From Blepharisma japonicum (Eukaryota > Ciliophora > Heterotrichea > Heterotrichida > Blepharismidae): a stretch of DNA of 64,000 nucleotides. Where the stretch lies: the NCBI GenBank assembly GCA_949751835.1, contig CATKHK010000003.1, positions 186,001 through 250,000 on the forward strand. Direction: 5' to 3'. The notes beneath the pieces were generated by a model. That model saw only the letters and a program-made list of their open reading frames with translations. It made no database searches and was not told the origin of the DNA. Every line of letters begins with the position of its first letter. The first letter of the stretch is position 1. A program made the position numbers and the translations under genes. Shown in pieces: positions 31,886 through 42,567 of the stretch.

Positions 31886-33154
31886 TTAAGCTTTATCAAT
31901 ATCCATTGCAGTTGCTGCAGTGTCCATTTTGAAATTCAAAGGCGACACAAACGAATTTGCCATCATCCAAATATGCAACGCAGAATCTTCATCTACTGAC
32001 GCAAGCATCAAATGGTCATTCCCATTCCACGAGAAATCAGACACATTTGCACAATGCCCTCCATGGATAAAAAGTAACTCCGGCGGTCCTTCTCTGGCAG
32101 CTTCTGCCGTCTGCTCATCCCCAATTTTTGATAAATCCCACAAGCACACTTTTCTATCATTCCCAGAGCTTCCAATCATAGTTCCAGAAAAAGGTGCCCA
32201 TCTTACATTGAAAACTTCATCAGTATGGTATTCTAATGCATATAGTTTAATTGTCATATTTCTGATATCCCATATAGCGACTGTGTTATCTTTGCTTGCG
32301 GTTGCTAATAAATTTTCCTCAAATTTATTGAAATCAATAGCGTTGATTTCGCGATTGTGACCTTCTATTATGTGGGTAGGGTTTTCGTGACGGATATCCC
32401 AAAGCATGAGTTTTTTATCGTCACTTACGGAGCCTAAGATGTTGGGTGAAAATTCGCTTCATGAGACGTCAGCTACAATGTCGCTGTGTGATGAGAAAGT
32501 TCGAAGAGGCTGGATTGTATTGTTACCTTCTGTTCCAGCTGAAATGTCTCATATACAAATTAAGTGGTCATCTGAGCCACTTGCGAGGAGCCCAGATTGG
32601 ATTGAATTTCATGCAAGGCCAAACCCTTCTTTTTGATGTCCTTTCAAAATTAATTGAGGTCCTTGTGTTGATCGATTAGGATGCTTTGTGTAATCATAGA
32701 CATAGACGTTTCCAGAAGGACTTTTCGTTGCTATAATATCATCTCTTTTAGGCATAACTCTTGCTTTATTTACTTCTCCATCGTGAATTATCCTTATTAG
32801 AGGATCCACTTTATTTTCCACTTTGGACAGACTATTCCCGCCAATTTCCCTTGTGTTCTCAATTCGCGGACGATTACTAAGAGTAGCGTCGTCTAAAGGT
32901 AATTTAACATTAGCAATAATTAGCTGGTCGGGCTCTGATCCTAGAGTATGAGTTCCTATGACGATTCTTTGTATTGAGTATTCAGCTGTATTTCTGCATT
33001 CTTTTGTGGGTAGCCAATCTACTGTCAGAGATGGGTGATCTAAGTCATGGGTTATTAGAGTTTCGTATAAATAAGGAGAATTTCTCTTTCAGGTGTTGTA
33101 TTCTGCAGCTAGTTTTGGGTCTACGATTTCTTCAGCTGTTTCTTCTTGTAGCAT
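31886..33154 (-). CDS. RBBP4: Histone-binding WD40 protein RBBP4/MSI1/Caf1
   Basis: 422 aa, the length typical of RbAp46/48 (about 425). Four TGA codons fall on Trp positions of the family, e.g. EYNTWKRNSPYLYETL at the histone-H4-binding N-terminal helix, GLAWNSIQSG, CIWDISAG and VADVSWSEF. The diagnostic C-terminal segment HGGHCANVSDFSWNGND and DEDSALHIW are present, as is the DWLP segment. The protein is a histone chaperone subunit of CAF-1, HAT1, PRC2 and deacetylase complexes. It ends at TAA 31886-31888. Confidence 0.95.
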
Positions 33155-33440
33155 ATTAATTAATTTTTTAGCTAATTATTATGGTTGTTTAAAGACAATT
33201 CAAATATAAAAAATAGTAGGAAAAATTGTTGAGAAATAGCTTAAAAATAATTTTTAAGCCAAAATTTTGCATAAATATATAATATTTGCAATTCTGAATA
33301 AAATATGAAAAAAAATATCTGTATTTTTTAAGGTGAATTAAATACTACCAAAAATCTCAAGTATACAAAATCAGCAAGGAGTTTCAAAATATTACAAATT
33401 TATTATTTAAATATATTAATTATTTACATTGGATATAAAT

Positions 33441-34430
33441 ATGTACCCAAACAGAAATATTGGGTTTTACCCTGGCAGAGATACAGTGATAAACCGAAAC
33501 TCTTATGACCCAGATCCATCTCCAAATCATCTATCTCAAATCCCTGACTATTATAATTCTAATGTCTATGCACCAATTCCTCAATATCAAGCTCAGCCTC
33601 AATACATGTACGACCCAAACCAATATTTAGCCTCTGCTCCTACATTTTACCCCGGCTCATTTGAATACCCTCAACGCGACTTTCCTTCACTTGTGCAGCC
33701 TAAGCCTCCAGTTTACCAAGCCAAAGAATATTTTCCTCCTGGTCTTTCTCAACCTTTGCCGCCTAATGCTTATAGCATTCCTCCCGGAAATTTCGAAGAA
33801 AAGCCTCGGACATCGCTTAAAGCTCCCAATCCAAATGCTCAGAGTTTTATCCCTAGTAACTTGTTCCCTTCCCCTTCTCCATCACCACCTCCTCCACCTT
33901 CTCCTCCTCCAATTCCTAATAAAGATGAAGAAGAGCTGTTAATTTATGGAGTCCGTGGGATTCCTTCTATGCAAAAAACTCTTGATAATGATATAGCTTT
34001 ATTGAGCAGGGGAAGAGATCTTACCAAACTTGGGCTTAATTGAAAAGGCAACGAAAATCTTGCATCTACTTTACTCAGCGTCATGCAGGAAGGCGAGCTT
34101 GAACCCTCAGAACAAGTGGAATTTGTACTACCTTCGTGCTACCTTATAAATAAGCCTCTGCTGAAAATGAAGACTTTGGGGTTGTTAAGCTGCTCAAGCT
34201 TGTTTTATATGTTCTATAACATGCCTGGAGAAATCATGCAAGCTTTGGCGGCGGAAGAGCTGTATAAGAGGGACTGGGTTTATGCGCCGACTAGACAAGT
34301 TTGATATTTAATGACTCCAGGTGACTGTAAAATGTTTGATACTATGAACTGGGAAGTTGTAGCAGCAAATCGTCCAAATGTCGCTTTTCTCACAAAAGAT
34401 GAGGTAAAAGTCAAACGTCCGATATCTTAA
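33441..34430 (+). CDS. CNOT2: CCR4-NOT complex subunit NOT2
   Basis: 329 aa. The Pro/Tyr/Gln-rich N-terminal half carries an RDFPSLVQP segment and a poly-Pro stretch. The C-terminal 150 residues are the NOT2/3/5 (NOT box) domain: SRGRDLTKLGLNW (Trp from TGA), PSCYLI, SLFYMFYNMPGEIMQALAAE, ELYKRDWVYAP, VWYLMTPG (Trp from TGA) and FDTMNWEVVA. NOT2 heterodimerises with NOT3/5 and links the deadenylase complex to targets. Start at ATG 33441-33443 (an in-frame TTG upstream is not used). The N-terminal half is shorter than in animals. Confidence 0.9.
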
Positions 34431-34508
34431 TGTAACTAATTAATAGAATTTATTAAAATATTTATACAAAACAAATTTTTATCAAAATCAGGCCTTGTGA
34501 AGCTGATT

Positions 34509-35114
34509 CTAAGTTTTTTCTAATGTGGCTTTAAGTCTTATAAGATTTTGAACAAACTTGTGTATGATTTTCGAATTCAAAGCAGAAAGATTGACACCTT
34601 TTGGGTCAAAATGGCAAAGCAAAGTCAAGCATGATTCTTTTTCACTTACCTGCTGAACCACAAAATAAAAAAAGTGACATCAGGCTTTAACTTTGTAAAA
34701 TAAGCATGAGCAATCATACTCGACACTTGTAAAAAGCACAGTTTTATACCCGTTAATTTCAAATTTTTTGCTGGCTAGTATGAATTCTCGTCCCCTAATA
34801 AACCCAATATGTCTTGTAGCTAAATAGATTACTTTAAGATTATTGTGCAGTTCCACCAAAAGTTTAGATTTTTTATAAAGCTTGTGCCAGTGCTTTCAGT
34901 TCTGAATATCAAAAATATAATCCTGAATTTCTGTTGACGACCTATTAATCATTATCTCAGCAATAATTATATTTTTCCCATTTCCATGTGGCTTCTTATA
35001 GACAGCAAGGACATCTTCAAATCGATAAGGCATCCACGAGTTTCTATTCACAAAGTGCCTCATAGCTGAGCCATAAGCTGCATCTAGCGCTTCCTCAAAA
35101 TCATAGCCGAGCAT
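34509..35114 (-). CDS. START-domain-like protein
   Basis: 201 aa, about the length of a single START domain (about 200). Two TGA-coded Trp (QNWKHWHKLY, KAWCHFFY) are needed. The pattern YKKSKLLVELHN, LKVIYLATRHIG, GFIRGREFILASK, then a beta strand and a long C-terminal helix rich in Leu/Lys (LIRLKATLEKT) fits the helix-grip fold of StAR-related lipid transfer proteins. A lipid-binding role is inferred. It converges with NOT2, the 3' ends being 78 bp apart. The family call is moderate because no alignment was run. Confidence 0.65.
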
Positions 35115-35213
35115 GGGCTTTTAAAGAAATGCTTTTATTATAAATTCTAATATTTTTTCAAAAATTAAATGAAAATCCTTCACCTATGGGAAAATAATAA
35201 TAAGACTTTATAA

Positions 35214-35801
35214 ATGGATAGAGACATACAAGAGCAGCATTATTACTGTCACTCCTGCAAAGTGACCTCTTCTATTAATTCTGCACAATTATTATGCCCG
35301 AGATGTGGAAGCGATTTTCTACAAATAGCCCAAGTAGAGGATTTACGAGAAAATTTCAGAGTTGGCCCGAATCCTTTTATTTTTGCAATAAATCGGCAAA
35401 ATGATGAGGAGTATGAAGAAGAAAACCCTTATGAAAACAGAAGGCAAATGCCAAGCCCGAATGCTATTTTTGGGAGAATTGTGCAGAATTTGTCTGAAGA
35501 GCAGCAAGATATGAGGAGAAGAGATGCGAGCAGAAGAGCGTTCTTGCAAGTTTTATTGGATTTGCTAGGGGATAATTTAAACCAAAGACGAGAAGTTTCG
35601 CAAGAAGGTATTGAAAGATTGAATGTTGTGGATATTGATAATGAGATGATTGAAAAGGAATGCATGATATGCACGGAACATTTTAAAGAAGAAGAGCAGG
35701 CTATGGAGCTTCCTTGTAAGCATTTATTTCATTCGGATTGTGTGGTGCCTTGGCTGCAAATGAAAAATTCGTGCCCAGTCTGCAAGGCGAGAGTTGAGTA
35801 A
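35214..35801 (+). CDS. RING-H2 E3 ubiquitin ligase, RNF115/126-like
   Basis: 195 aa. An N-terminal zinc ribbon (YYCHSCKVTSSINSAQLLCP, RCGSDF) and C-terminal RING-H2 (CMICTEHF, CKHLFHSDCVVPWLQ, CPVCKARV) are arranged as in RNF126/RNF115 (BCA2). The acidic linker and NPFIFA segment also fit. Role: ubiquitin transfer to substrates such as mislocalised proteins; the zinc ribbon binds the BAG6 pathway in animals. Shorter than animal homologs (about 310 aa). Confidence 0.88.
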   Translation: MDRDIQEQHYYCHSCKVTSSINSAQLLCPRCGSDFLQIAQVEDLRENFRVGPNPFIFAINRQNDEEYEEENPYENRRQMPSPNAIFGRIVQNLSEEQQDMRRRDASRRAFLQVLLDLLGDNLNQRREVSQEGIERLNVVDIDNEMIEKECMICTEHFKEEEQAMELPCKHLFHSDCVVPWLQMKNSCPVCKARVE

Positions 35802-36003
35802 ACCATTTTGGTGATGAAAAAATAATTAGTGTTTTAGTAAAATGAATAGATATGAGAAAAAATAAAGGTTTGAGTTAATATATTGATTGAAAAGCAAAAT
35901 ATTAAATTAATTGAATTAGTAATTTTATATTTATGGATTATTGAGAAAAAGAATTAATTAGCTCGAAAATGACTATTTTTGGTTATATAATAAAGGGAAA
36001 AAG

Positions 36004-36657
36004 ATGTTTTGGATAGTTTCTTTTGTCTTGGTATTCATGTATTACATTGCACTTAGTGAGAAACTTAAAAGAAAGCCAGTAGATAGAAGAAAGACGTTCT
36101 ACACAAGAGGAAAATGCTATATTTGTGAGGAAAAATGAAAAAATGAAGTACTGGCTTCATGCGGGCATAAGTTTTGTGGTAAATTATAATTAGAATCGTG
36201 TGCAATAGACTCTTGGGATGGAAAAACCCAACTATCCTGCCCCCAATGTTTGGCCCCTGTTTACACTATTTTGCCAAAGCAAATAAAAGGCAAAATTACT
36301 TTATCTCAAAAAATAGCTAAATATAACATAAGCTATGATCGTGATTTAATCCAAGAATTCTATGAATTTCAAAATATATTTGAATATTTTCTCATGAATT
36401 TTAGCACCCAAAGCTTAAAAGAAAATTTTTTAATATGACTGGTGTCATTAATTGGGGTGTTTTACATGATGCTACAAACTGATCTTATTGATGAAGAAGG
36501 CTGGGGTCTTATTGGCACAATTGATGATGTCGCCATAACTTTTATAGGAATTTTCATAGCTTCACATCTTTACTATAACAAACTAAAAGAATTGTGCAAA
36601 CAAACATTAAATATTCAACCTGAAAAATCAGCACTAAAGAACAAAAAAACTAATTAA
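36004..36657 (+). CDS. RNF170: RNF170-like ER membrane RING ubiquitin ligase
   Basis: 212 aa after removal of a 15-nt intron (36179-36193). Two TGA-coded Trp codons are required (CEEKWKN, FLIWLVS). The intron falls in the RING, between Cys-coding segments: the spliced text reads CGHKFCESCAIDSWDG. Order: N-terminal TM segment (VSFVLVFMYYI), C3HC4 RING near residues 38-82 (CYICEEKW, CGHKFCESC, CPQCLAPV), then a membrane-embedded DUF1232-like segment (YMMLQTDLIDEEG, GTIDDVAITFIGIFIAS). This is the RNF170 architecture; animal RNF170 ubiquitinates IP3 receptors at the ER. The C-terminus is Lys-rich. Confidence 0.85.
36179..36193 (+). other. 15-nt spliceosomal intron
   Basis: GTAAATTATAATTAG, inside the RING finger. 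Removal eliminates an in-frame TAA and TAG and restores the Cys-xx-Cys ligand pair (FCESC). A at position 10. Confidence 0.9.
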
Positions 36658-36688
36658 ACACAGATTTCTATAATTTATTACAAATAAA

Positions 36689-38143
36689 TTAACCCGGTGT
36701 AACCCTTCTCTCTTTTAGTTTATCAACTAATGCCATAAGTACAGGAGTTGACTCTATTCCTAAATTTTCAGAGCTTAAATATTTCATGATATCTTCATCT
36801 GTCAATTCCACCTTTTCACCTTCAAAATTGACCTCTTCAAGTCTTGTTTTCAGCACTCGTTCAATTCTTTCTTCTTGTTCTATTTTAAGCTCCCTTGTCT
36901 TTTTCAGTTTTTCTTCAAATTCAGGGTTTAATTTTTTTGTTTCTATTTTCGGCTTGGCTTCGTCTTCACTTTCTTCGTCAATTGGTGGCTCAATTGACAT
37001 GTGAATTCTATTATCAGATCTTTGGCTGACTCTTCCTTCTGATGATTTTTGGCTACCTCGGCCTTCAGCTGAAGATTTTTGGCTTGTCCTACCTTCTGCA
37101 TTTTGAGAAATTAAATTCTTGATCATGTTTTTTTCTTTTTGGTTCAGATTAGGAGAAGTCTCTGAGAAATTTTCTGGAGTCCTCCCAATAATTTTACGGC
37201 CTGCATGTCACGTAATAATTCCTTCTACTCAGGATAACAAGGTAGCTGCCGGTATAGACACCTTGGTCATGTTTTCTACTGTAATTTTGGGATTATCGGT
37301 GATAATTTGTCTGACCATCTGGATTTGGGTTTTTGTAAGCTTAAATATATCAATCATCCCTAACTCCAATTTCAAAGTTCGAGAATCAAGCATGTCTTTT
37401 ATGTTCCCCCAAGTGCATGTCCTGTATCCTTTTAATAAGCAAACCATTTGCAGTATTTTTAAAATTTGCTGGTTATTTGCTTGGTTTCTTAAATCTATAA
37501 TATCAGATTGGCTTAAAGTCCTCAAAGCGTTTTCTACTTGATTTATTGCCCCATAAAGCTCGGCTTCTGTAACAATTGGCTCTTCATATTGTCGTACAGA
37601 AGGAATAATTCCAGCATCATTCATAAAATGTCTTGGCCTGTTATATTTTCGGTTTTCCAATACCCCTTCTTTTGGATCTGGAAGTTGGTCGAAAATAAAA
37701 TGTTGGTTAACCAGCATTGGTCTGTCAGTTTTTGCTTTATCCAAATTCCCAAACACCTTTGCATGTATACTTAGCAGTAAATCTCTGGCTTTGTCCAAAA
37801 TAACTTTAAACATTGCTGTTCCAGGTTTTCCTATATATCCATAATCTCATAGAAAAATAATCACTACAATGTTATCTACGTTCATTCTTTCTAGCATGTG
37901 TAGAAGCTTTTCACCTGCAGCCAAAGTGGAGCCGTCATCATAACCTTCTTCGTCTTCAGTTCGGAATGCGAGGATTTTATCTGTTACATCTGGCAGTTTT
38001 GGGTCTTTTCCTAGATGGGATAGTAAAAGTTCAAGCTGGTGAGGAGATTTAAGAGCTGCACAAAGGGCTTGAATTTTGAATTTGTCGTGAATTGTTTTTT
38101 GGCCAAATGTTATACTTTTAATTACATCTTCGTCTGAAGCCAT
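36689..38143 (-). CDS. Free-standing dynein-stalk-like protein
   Basis: 484 aa spanning what look like three ORFs; three TGA codons are Trp (IIFLWDYGYI, LLSWVEGII, IITWHAGRK). Residues about 168-330 match the stalk/microtubule-binding region of dynein heavy chains in pattern: coiled-coil-like region with Asn/Gln-rich helices (AELYGAINQVENALRTLSQSD), then CTWGNIKDMLDSRTLKLEL, then ITDNPKITVENMTKVSIPAA followed by the conserved SWVxxI. No AAA P-loop is present, so it is not a motor. The C-terminus has short repeats (GRTSQKSS, GRGSQKSS, GRVSQRS) and an acidic-basic helical tail. The N-terminus is unrecognised. Inference: a ciliary protein using the stalk fold to bind microtubules. Confidence 0.7.
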
Positions 38144-38396
38144 TTTAACTTTTTAGTTAAGAATAAGAGAGTTTAAATAGATCTCAGTATCTAATCAATC
38201 ATCAATTTATAAATTGAGCAAAATATATTACAAATAGTGGGAAAATATAATTGATTTTATGGTTAAGTAATGGGAAATTTAATACTACACACAATAGATA
38301 AGGCGTAGTAGAATTTAAAATTTATTAATTTGTTTGTAAATTAAAATAAATTTTATTAATGGAATTATTTATGTTGGCATTAGGAAATATTTATAA

Positions 38397-39083
38397 ATGA
38401 AGAGATCAAGTTCAGTTCACCCTTTATCAAAGACTGGAAATCAAATTATTTCACAAAAAGATGACAGAAGCCAAAGTGTTACCCCAGGTCATCGATTTTT
38501 CTTTTCTCGTGCCAGTCTAACATTCCAGCCTTTAAGAAATTTCCAAATGATAGAAAAATCCAAAGCAAAAACAAAGGCTGCGCAGCTAACTGAAGCTATG
38601 GGTGAGCTATCTCAGAAATCTGAACAAAAAGAGCAGCTTTTGTTAAACATAGAAAAATATAAAAAGAAAATCACAAGTGTTAATAACGAAATTTTATATA
38701 TCCAGAAAAACAGAAATAAATTAGGAATGCAAGCAGAAAGATTAAATTTAACCTCGTCTAATTTAGAAAAATCAAGAACGGGTAATAAAAAAGAAATAAA
38801 AGAAATTGAAACAGTTATAAGAAATAATATACAAGCTATTACTATGAAGAATGAAGAAATAAATCAGCTTAATCAATTGATAGAAATTGAAAAGAAAAAT
38901 ACTGAAAGGATGGATTGAAAGGTTAAAGAGCTAGCACAAGAATTGGAAAGCCAATTAAAAGCTAGGGATTATTTTAAGAAAGAAGCTGCGATGGCTTATA
39001 AGCAAATAGCAAACATAACTGAAAGAATAGATAATATCAAAGCAGGAAATGACTCATTTTGTAATAAACTTGGGTCGATTTAA
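38397..39083 (+). CDS. Coiled-coil protein, unknown function
   Basis: 228 aa; one TGA-coded Trp (ERMDWKVKEL) joins the last 55 residues. The N-terminal 55 residues are Ser/Arg/Phe-containing; the rest is nearly continuous coiled coil (LTEAMGELSQKSEQKEQLL, KKEIKEIETVIRNNIQAI, ELAQELESQLKARD). No enzymatic motif is visible and no family is recognised. It may be cytoskeletal or basal-body, as suggested only by composition. Confidence 0.75.
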
Positions 39084-39194
39084 ACACTGAGCAAATATGT
39101 ATTATTTTTTGAGGCTTTAGAGAGTAGAGCATGGAAATATCTTGAAAGTTAAATAATCAGCCTACTTTAATTAAAATTGCCTAATTAACTTACA

Positions 39195-40304
39195 TTATAG
39201 CCTTCTAGGCTGGATTTTTCCAATTAACCCTTTACATTTTCTGCAATAGTGAGCAATTTCTTGCAAATTGTCAAGATTGTTACTACCATAGCAATTAGAA
39301 CAGCAAAGGCGTTTTCATCTAAATAAATTTTACAGTGGCAGCGGTGGAATTTCTAGCTTAATGCTTGTTAGCACTTCAATTCTGCAGTTTTTGCAATATG
39401 CTCTTGTAGGGATAATCCCAAGGCTCTCACTTTCCAGTTTAAATTCTTTCACATTTTTCTTCTCATAATAAAAATCCTTAGGTTCTGTATGCATTTCTGT
39501 CTCATTTTCCATTGTATTTGTAGTAACCCTTGTCGTCAAAGTATTTTTTAATTTTTCCACATATGGAGATTGCTTTTCAGAATTTACAGTTTGTACATAC
39601 TTTGCTGTAGAATCACTGCTGAGAGTATATATAGTCGAAAATCTTTCTTCAATAGGTTTTTTTGAAGGTGTTTGCCTTATTTCTGTTAAATATTGGCTTT
39701 TTGGCTCTGCTACCGAGCTAAATATTGAGAATTTTGTGCTGTCTTGATTAGAATTAAAAGAAGACTTTGCATTGAGTTTTTCTTTTGGCTCTTCTCCTTC
39801 TTCTGTAAATGAAAAATCACTGAGGATTTCATCAGATATGTCTAGATACTTTAGGTCGATACTTTCTTTACCGTAATCTGAAAAATCAATCGAAATTTGT
39901 GATTTTGACTGGTCAGAGTCTGGGATACTACTCAAAGCAGACACAAACTGGTAGCTTTGATTTACTTCTTTTACTATAGTTGTAGGCGTTCTTTTGTGAG
40001 AGACCTCAGAATCTTGATAATCAAGGATCTTAAAAGGCCTGCTTGACTTTTGACAGCCTAGATTTTCAATAACGTCCTGAATGTCGAAGTTCTGCCTATA
40101 CCTCTCAGGAGATCTTGGCTTTAAATGAAGGTTTTGGCCTTTCTTCAAAATTTTTAAAGAACCGCTCGGAAATGGGGATTCTTTATTTGGCTTGTTCAGT
40201 CTTAAAGAATTGTCTAAGTTGAGTATTTTTGCTTTTACTTTTGTTGGCAAGCATGGAGAGTTCCGATTCGTGGCTTGCGCACTATTGTTTCGTCGCTTAT
40301 TCAT
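39195..40304 (-). CDS. LITAF-like zinc-domain protein with long disordered N-terminus
   Basis: 364 aa. Start at ATG 40302-40304 (MNKRRNNS), since the longer upstream frame has no ATG. The N-terminal 300 residues are Ser/Thr/Lys-rich and disordered. The C-terminus has a zinc module split by the 15-nt intron 39319-39333: YCKNCRIEV near residue 315, then after the intron KRLCCSNCYGSN, HYCRKCKGLIG. Paired Cys motifs around a moderately hydrophobic segment with a TGA-coded Trp (PLPLWKRL) resemble the LITAF domain, which inserts peripherally into late endosome membranes. The call is tentative because the hydrophobic part is short. Confidence 0.65.
39319..39333 (-). other. 15-nt spliceosomal intron
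   Basis: GTAAAATTTATTTAG. Removal joins EIPPLPL to WKRLCCSNC and completes a two-part Cys module; unspliced, the protein would stop at TAA within it. A at position 10. Confidence 0.85.
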
Positions 40305-40525
40305 TTTTACCAACCTTTTTGTTTGCTTTTGAATATCAATGTAAAGTGCGTACAAGCCATTTTTGTTTCTGCCTCAATTAAATGCAATTTATATTCGAAA
40401 TTAAAGGAAAATTAATTGTAATTATAATTTAAGGAAAGCTAAAAATGCATTTAAAAGGTAAAAATGCACTTTTCTTATAATATTTATAAATAAATTTGAG
40501 GTCCATTATAAATATCTTAACCCGC

Positions 40526-41128
40526 TTAACTACAGCATCCTTTTTTGATGCTCCTTCCTTCAGTTATTTTTGTCCCACCTGGGACAGCAGGGGTTGTTGC
40601 TACTTTTGAGACTTTTTCATATATAGACGCTGACATAGTTTCAAACGCTTTTCTGATATTCACTGAATTTTTTGCTGATGTTTCTATATATTTCACCCCT
40701 AACCTTTCAGCTAGACTTTGAGCCTCTTCTTGGGTAACAGTTCTTTTGCTTGCTAAATCTATTTTATTCCCAATGATCATCTTAGGGGTATTTGCTGGGA
40801 GGTAGCTTTGGGTTTCTTCAAACCATCGATTAATGTTTTTGAAGCTTTCAGTATTGGTAATATCATACATTAGAACAATCCCTTGAGCTCCTCTATAATA
40901 AGACGCCACAATGTTCCTGAACCTGTCTTGTCCAGCGGTATCCCATAGCTGTAGTTTAATGACTTTTCCTTGCAGCTGCAATGTAGTGATTTTGAAATCA
41001 ACGCCTATTGTTGTTTGAAACTCAGGGTTAAATGTATCTTCAACGTATCTTAACAGAACAGAGGTCTTTCCGACGTTACTGTCACCAATCAACAGAAGCT
41101 TAAAGAGATAATCGTAATCTTGCTCCAT
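40526..41128 (-). CDS. Rab GTPase (Rab1/Rab8-like)
   Basis: 200 aa with all Rab motifs: P-loop GDSNVGKTS near residue 15, switch I TTIGVDFKI, WDTAGQDRF, GNKIDL and ETSAKN. The C-terminus KKGCCS is a geranylgeranylation site (CCS ending). The sequence around switch I and the DYLFKLLLIGDS start are closest to the Rab1/Rab8/Rab35 group, vesicle-trafficking GTPases. It lies 12 bp from the next minus-strand gene upstream. Confidence 0.93.
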   Translation of the reverse strand: MEQDYDYLFKLLLIGDSNVGKTSVLLRYVEDTFNPEFQTTIGVDFKITTLQLQGKVIKLQLWDTAGQDRFRNIVASYYRGAQGIVLMYDITNTESFKNINRWFEETQSYLPANTPKMIIGNKIDLASKRTVTQEEAQSLAERLGVKYIETSAKNSVNIRKAFETMSASIYEKVSKVATTPAVPGGTKITEGRSIKKGCCS

Positions 41129-41140
41129 TTTTAAGTTTAT

Positions 41141-41965
41141 TCAGATTTTATATGAGAGTTTAAGATAAGCCAGAGCCCATGGGGGGAAAACGTCTAGGTC
41201 TTCGGCATCAGAGGGGTCGGAGAGGAATTTGCCAAAGGAATTGGAAGGGGTCTGAATTTGTCGTGGGCAAAGGGATGAGAATATCGGTATTGATGGGATA
41301 GCTAAGGGGAAACTAGTGAGAGAGATATTTGAAGAGTTTGGATTTTTGAGACTATTAATTACGGATGGAGAATAAATGATTTCTGATTCCTTGTATGGAA
41401 AGCTAGAATGTGCTTGGTTGTCTTCTATAGACAAATTATTTGATTCAGTGCTCTCTTGTTCATTTATATTTAATGAATTTTCAATATTTATTGTAGGATT
41501 TTGGCCCAGCCACTTTGAAAAAGGTCCGGGGTTATTTTCAAAGCAATTGATAGCAATATAATATCTATGGGCTTGTAGAAGCTGAGAAATAACTGGACTG
41601 TCCTCAATTGGGACTGTTGGCTCTTTTAATGAAAATATCAGAGTAGACTCAACATCAGCTCTTATAATGGTCATATGTAATTTTGATTTTTTATATCTCA
41701 CAGTCCAGAAATATACTTTGAGCATCGAATTAGGCTGAATCTTGAGGTCTGGAAGTAAATCTACTTCAATATTGTAAAACCCATCTGAGATATGAGTTCC
41801 ATTATACAACCCATGAAATGCAATAGTAAAAGGATCATCTTCCTCTAAGTCTCTTTGTTCTATAGCTTCTTTATCGAATGGGTATTCTTCTGGTTTAAGA
41901 TTTAAAAGCTTGATCTTGATAAATCTTGATATCAAGTAAGTAAGTCTGCATGAAGAGGGCAGCAT
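41141..41965 (-). CDS. Hypothetical protein, 274 aa
   Basis: ATG to TAA with no TGA codons. The N-terminal part is mixed (FIKIKLLNLKPEEYPFD), with a beta-rich middle (DGFYNIEVDLLPDLKI, KVYFWTVRYKKSKLHMTII) that could be a C2-like or Ig-like sandwich. The C-terminal 110 residues are Ser/Asn/Pro-rich and disordered, ending ALAYLKLSYKI. I recognise no family. It lies directly upstream (12 bp) of the Rab gene on the same strand. Confidence 0.7.
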   Translation of the reverse strand: MLPSSCRLTYLISRFIKIKLLNLKPEEYPFDKEAIEQRDLEEDDPFTIAFHGLYNGTHISDGFYNIEVDLLPDLKIQPNSMLKVYFWTVRYKKSKLHMTIIRADVESTLIFSLKEPTVPIEDSPVISQLLQAHRYYIAINCFENNPGPFSKWLGQNPTINIENSLNINEQESTESNNLSIEDNQAHSSFPYKESEIIYSPSVINSLKNPNSSNISLTSFPLAIPSIPIFSSLCPRQIQTPSNSFGKFLSDPSDAEDLDVFPPWALAYLKLSYKI

Positions 41966-42083
41966 TTATTAATTTTATTAAAATATGATGACATTATCAA
42001 AGAAAATACTTTAGAATAAGATACTATTGCATATAATAAAAGACTTTGTATGAGATGACTATTTTACTATTTATATATTAAAG

Positions 42084-42353
42084 ATGGGATTTTTGAGTTT
42101 TCTTGATAAAATTCTCGCTAAGACTGAGAAAGTTGGTTTTAAGGTAGCAAATGTGACACATAAAGTAGTTGTCACTGGGCTATTTTTGACGTTTTTGTAT
42201 GGAACTTATGGGCTTGCACGAGATTATAGAGCATATTTTCTACTGAGAAGGGATCCGAAGTATAAAGAGTACCTACTGAAGAGAGAAGAATTCATAAGAA
42301 AAGCAGTTGAAGCAAGAAATGATGAAGAAAACAAAGTAAAAAGCAATATATAA
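42084..42353 (+). CDS. Small single-pass membrane protein
   Basis: 89 aa. MGFLSFLDKIL start, one TM segment (VVVTGLFLTFLYGTYGLA, residues about 28-45), then a basic-acidic tail (KEYLLKREEFIRKAVEARND). Size and topology resemble small mitochondrial inner-membrane subunits, but no family is recognised. Confidence 0.7.
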   Translation: MGFLSFLDKILAKTEKVGFKVANVTHKVVVTGLFLTFLYGTYGLARDYRAYFLLRRDPKYKEYLLKREEFIRKAVEARNDEENKVKSNI

Positions 42354-42567
42354 GAAAAATCGTAGAAAATAATGAAAAATCAATAAATTTCGAGTATTAA
42401 GGCTTCTTCGTTTATGCGCTTAATCTTCAATCAATTTAATTAGTTTCAATGATTATTCCTTAAATTTATAAATAACAATAAATACATATCTTATCATAAC
42501 AATCTTAATATTACCTTTATCTTAAGATAAGAGTCTTTATCTAAAATGATAGCAGCCATATAAGTAA

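Noticed and set aside
39320-40355. Longer N-terminus of the LITAF-like gene starting at TTG 40355
   Set aside because: No ATG in the extension; ATG 40304 is the first in frame. A GTAAAAATGAATAAG 15-mer there resembles an intron but splicing it shifts the frame.
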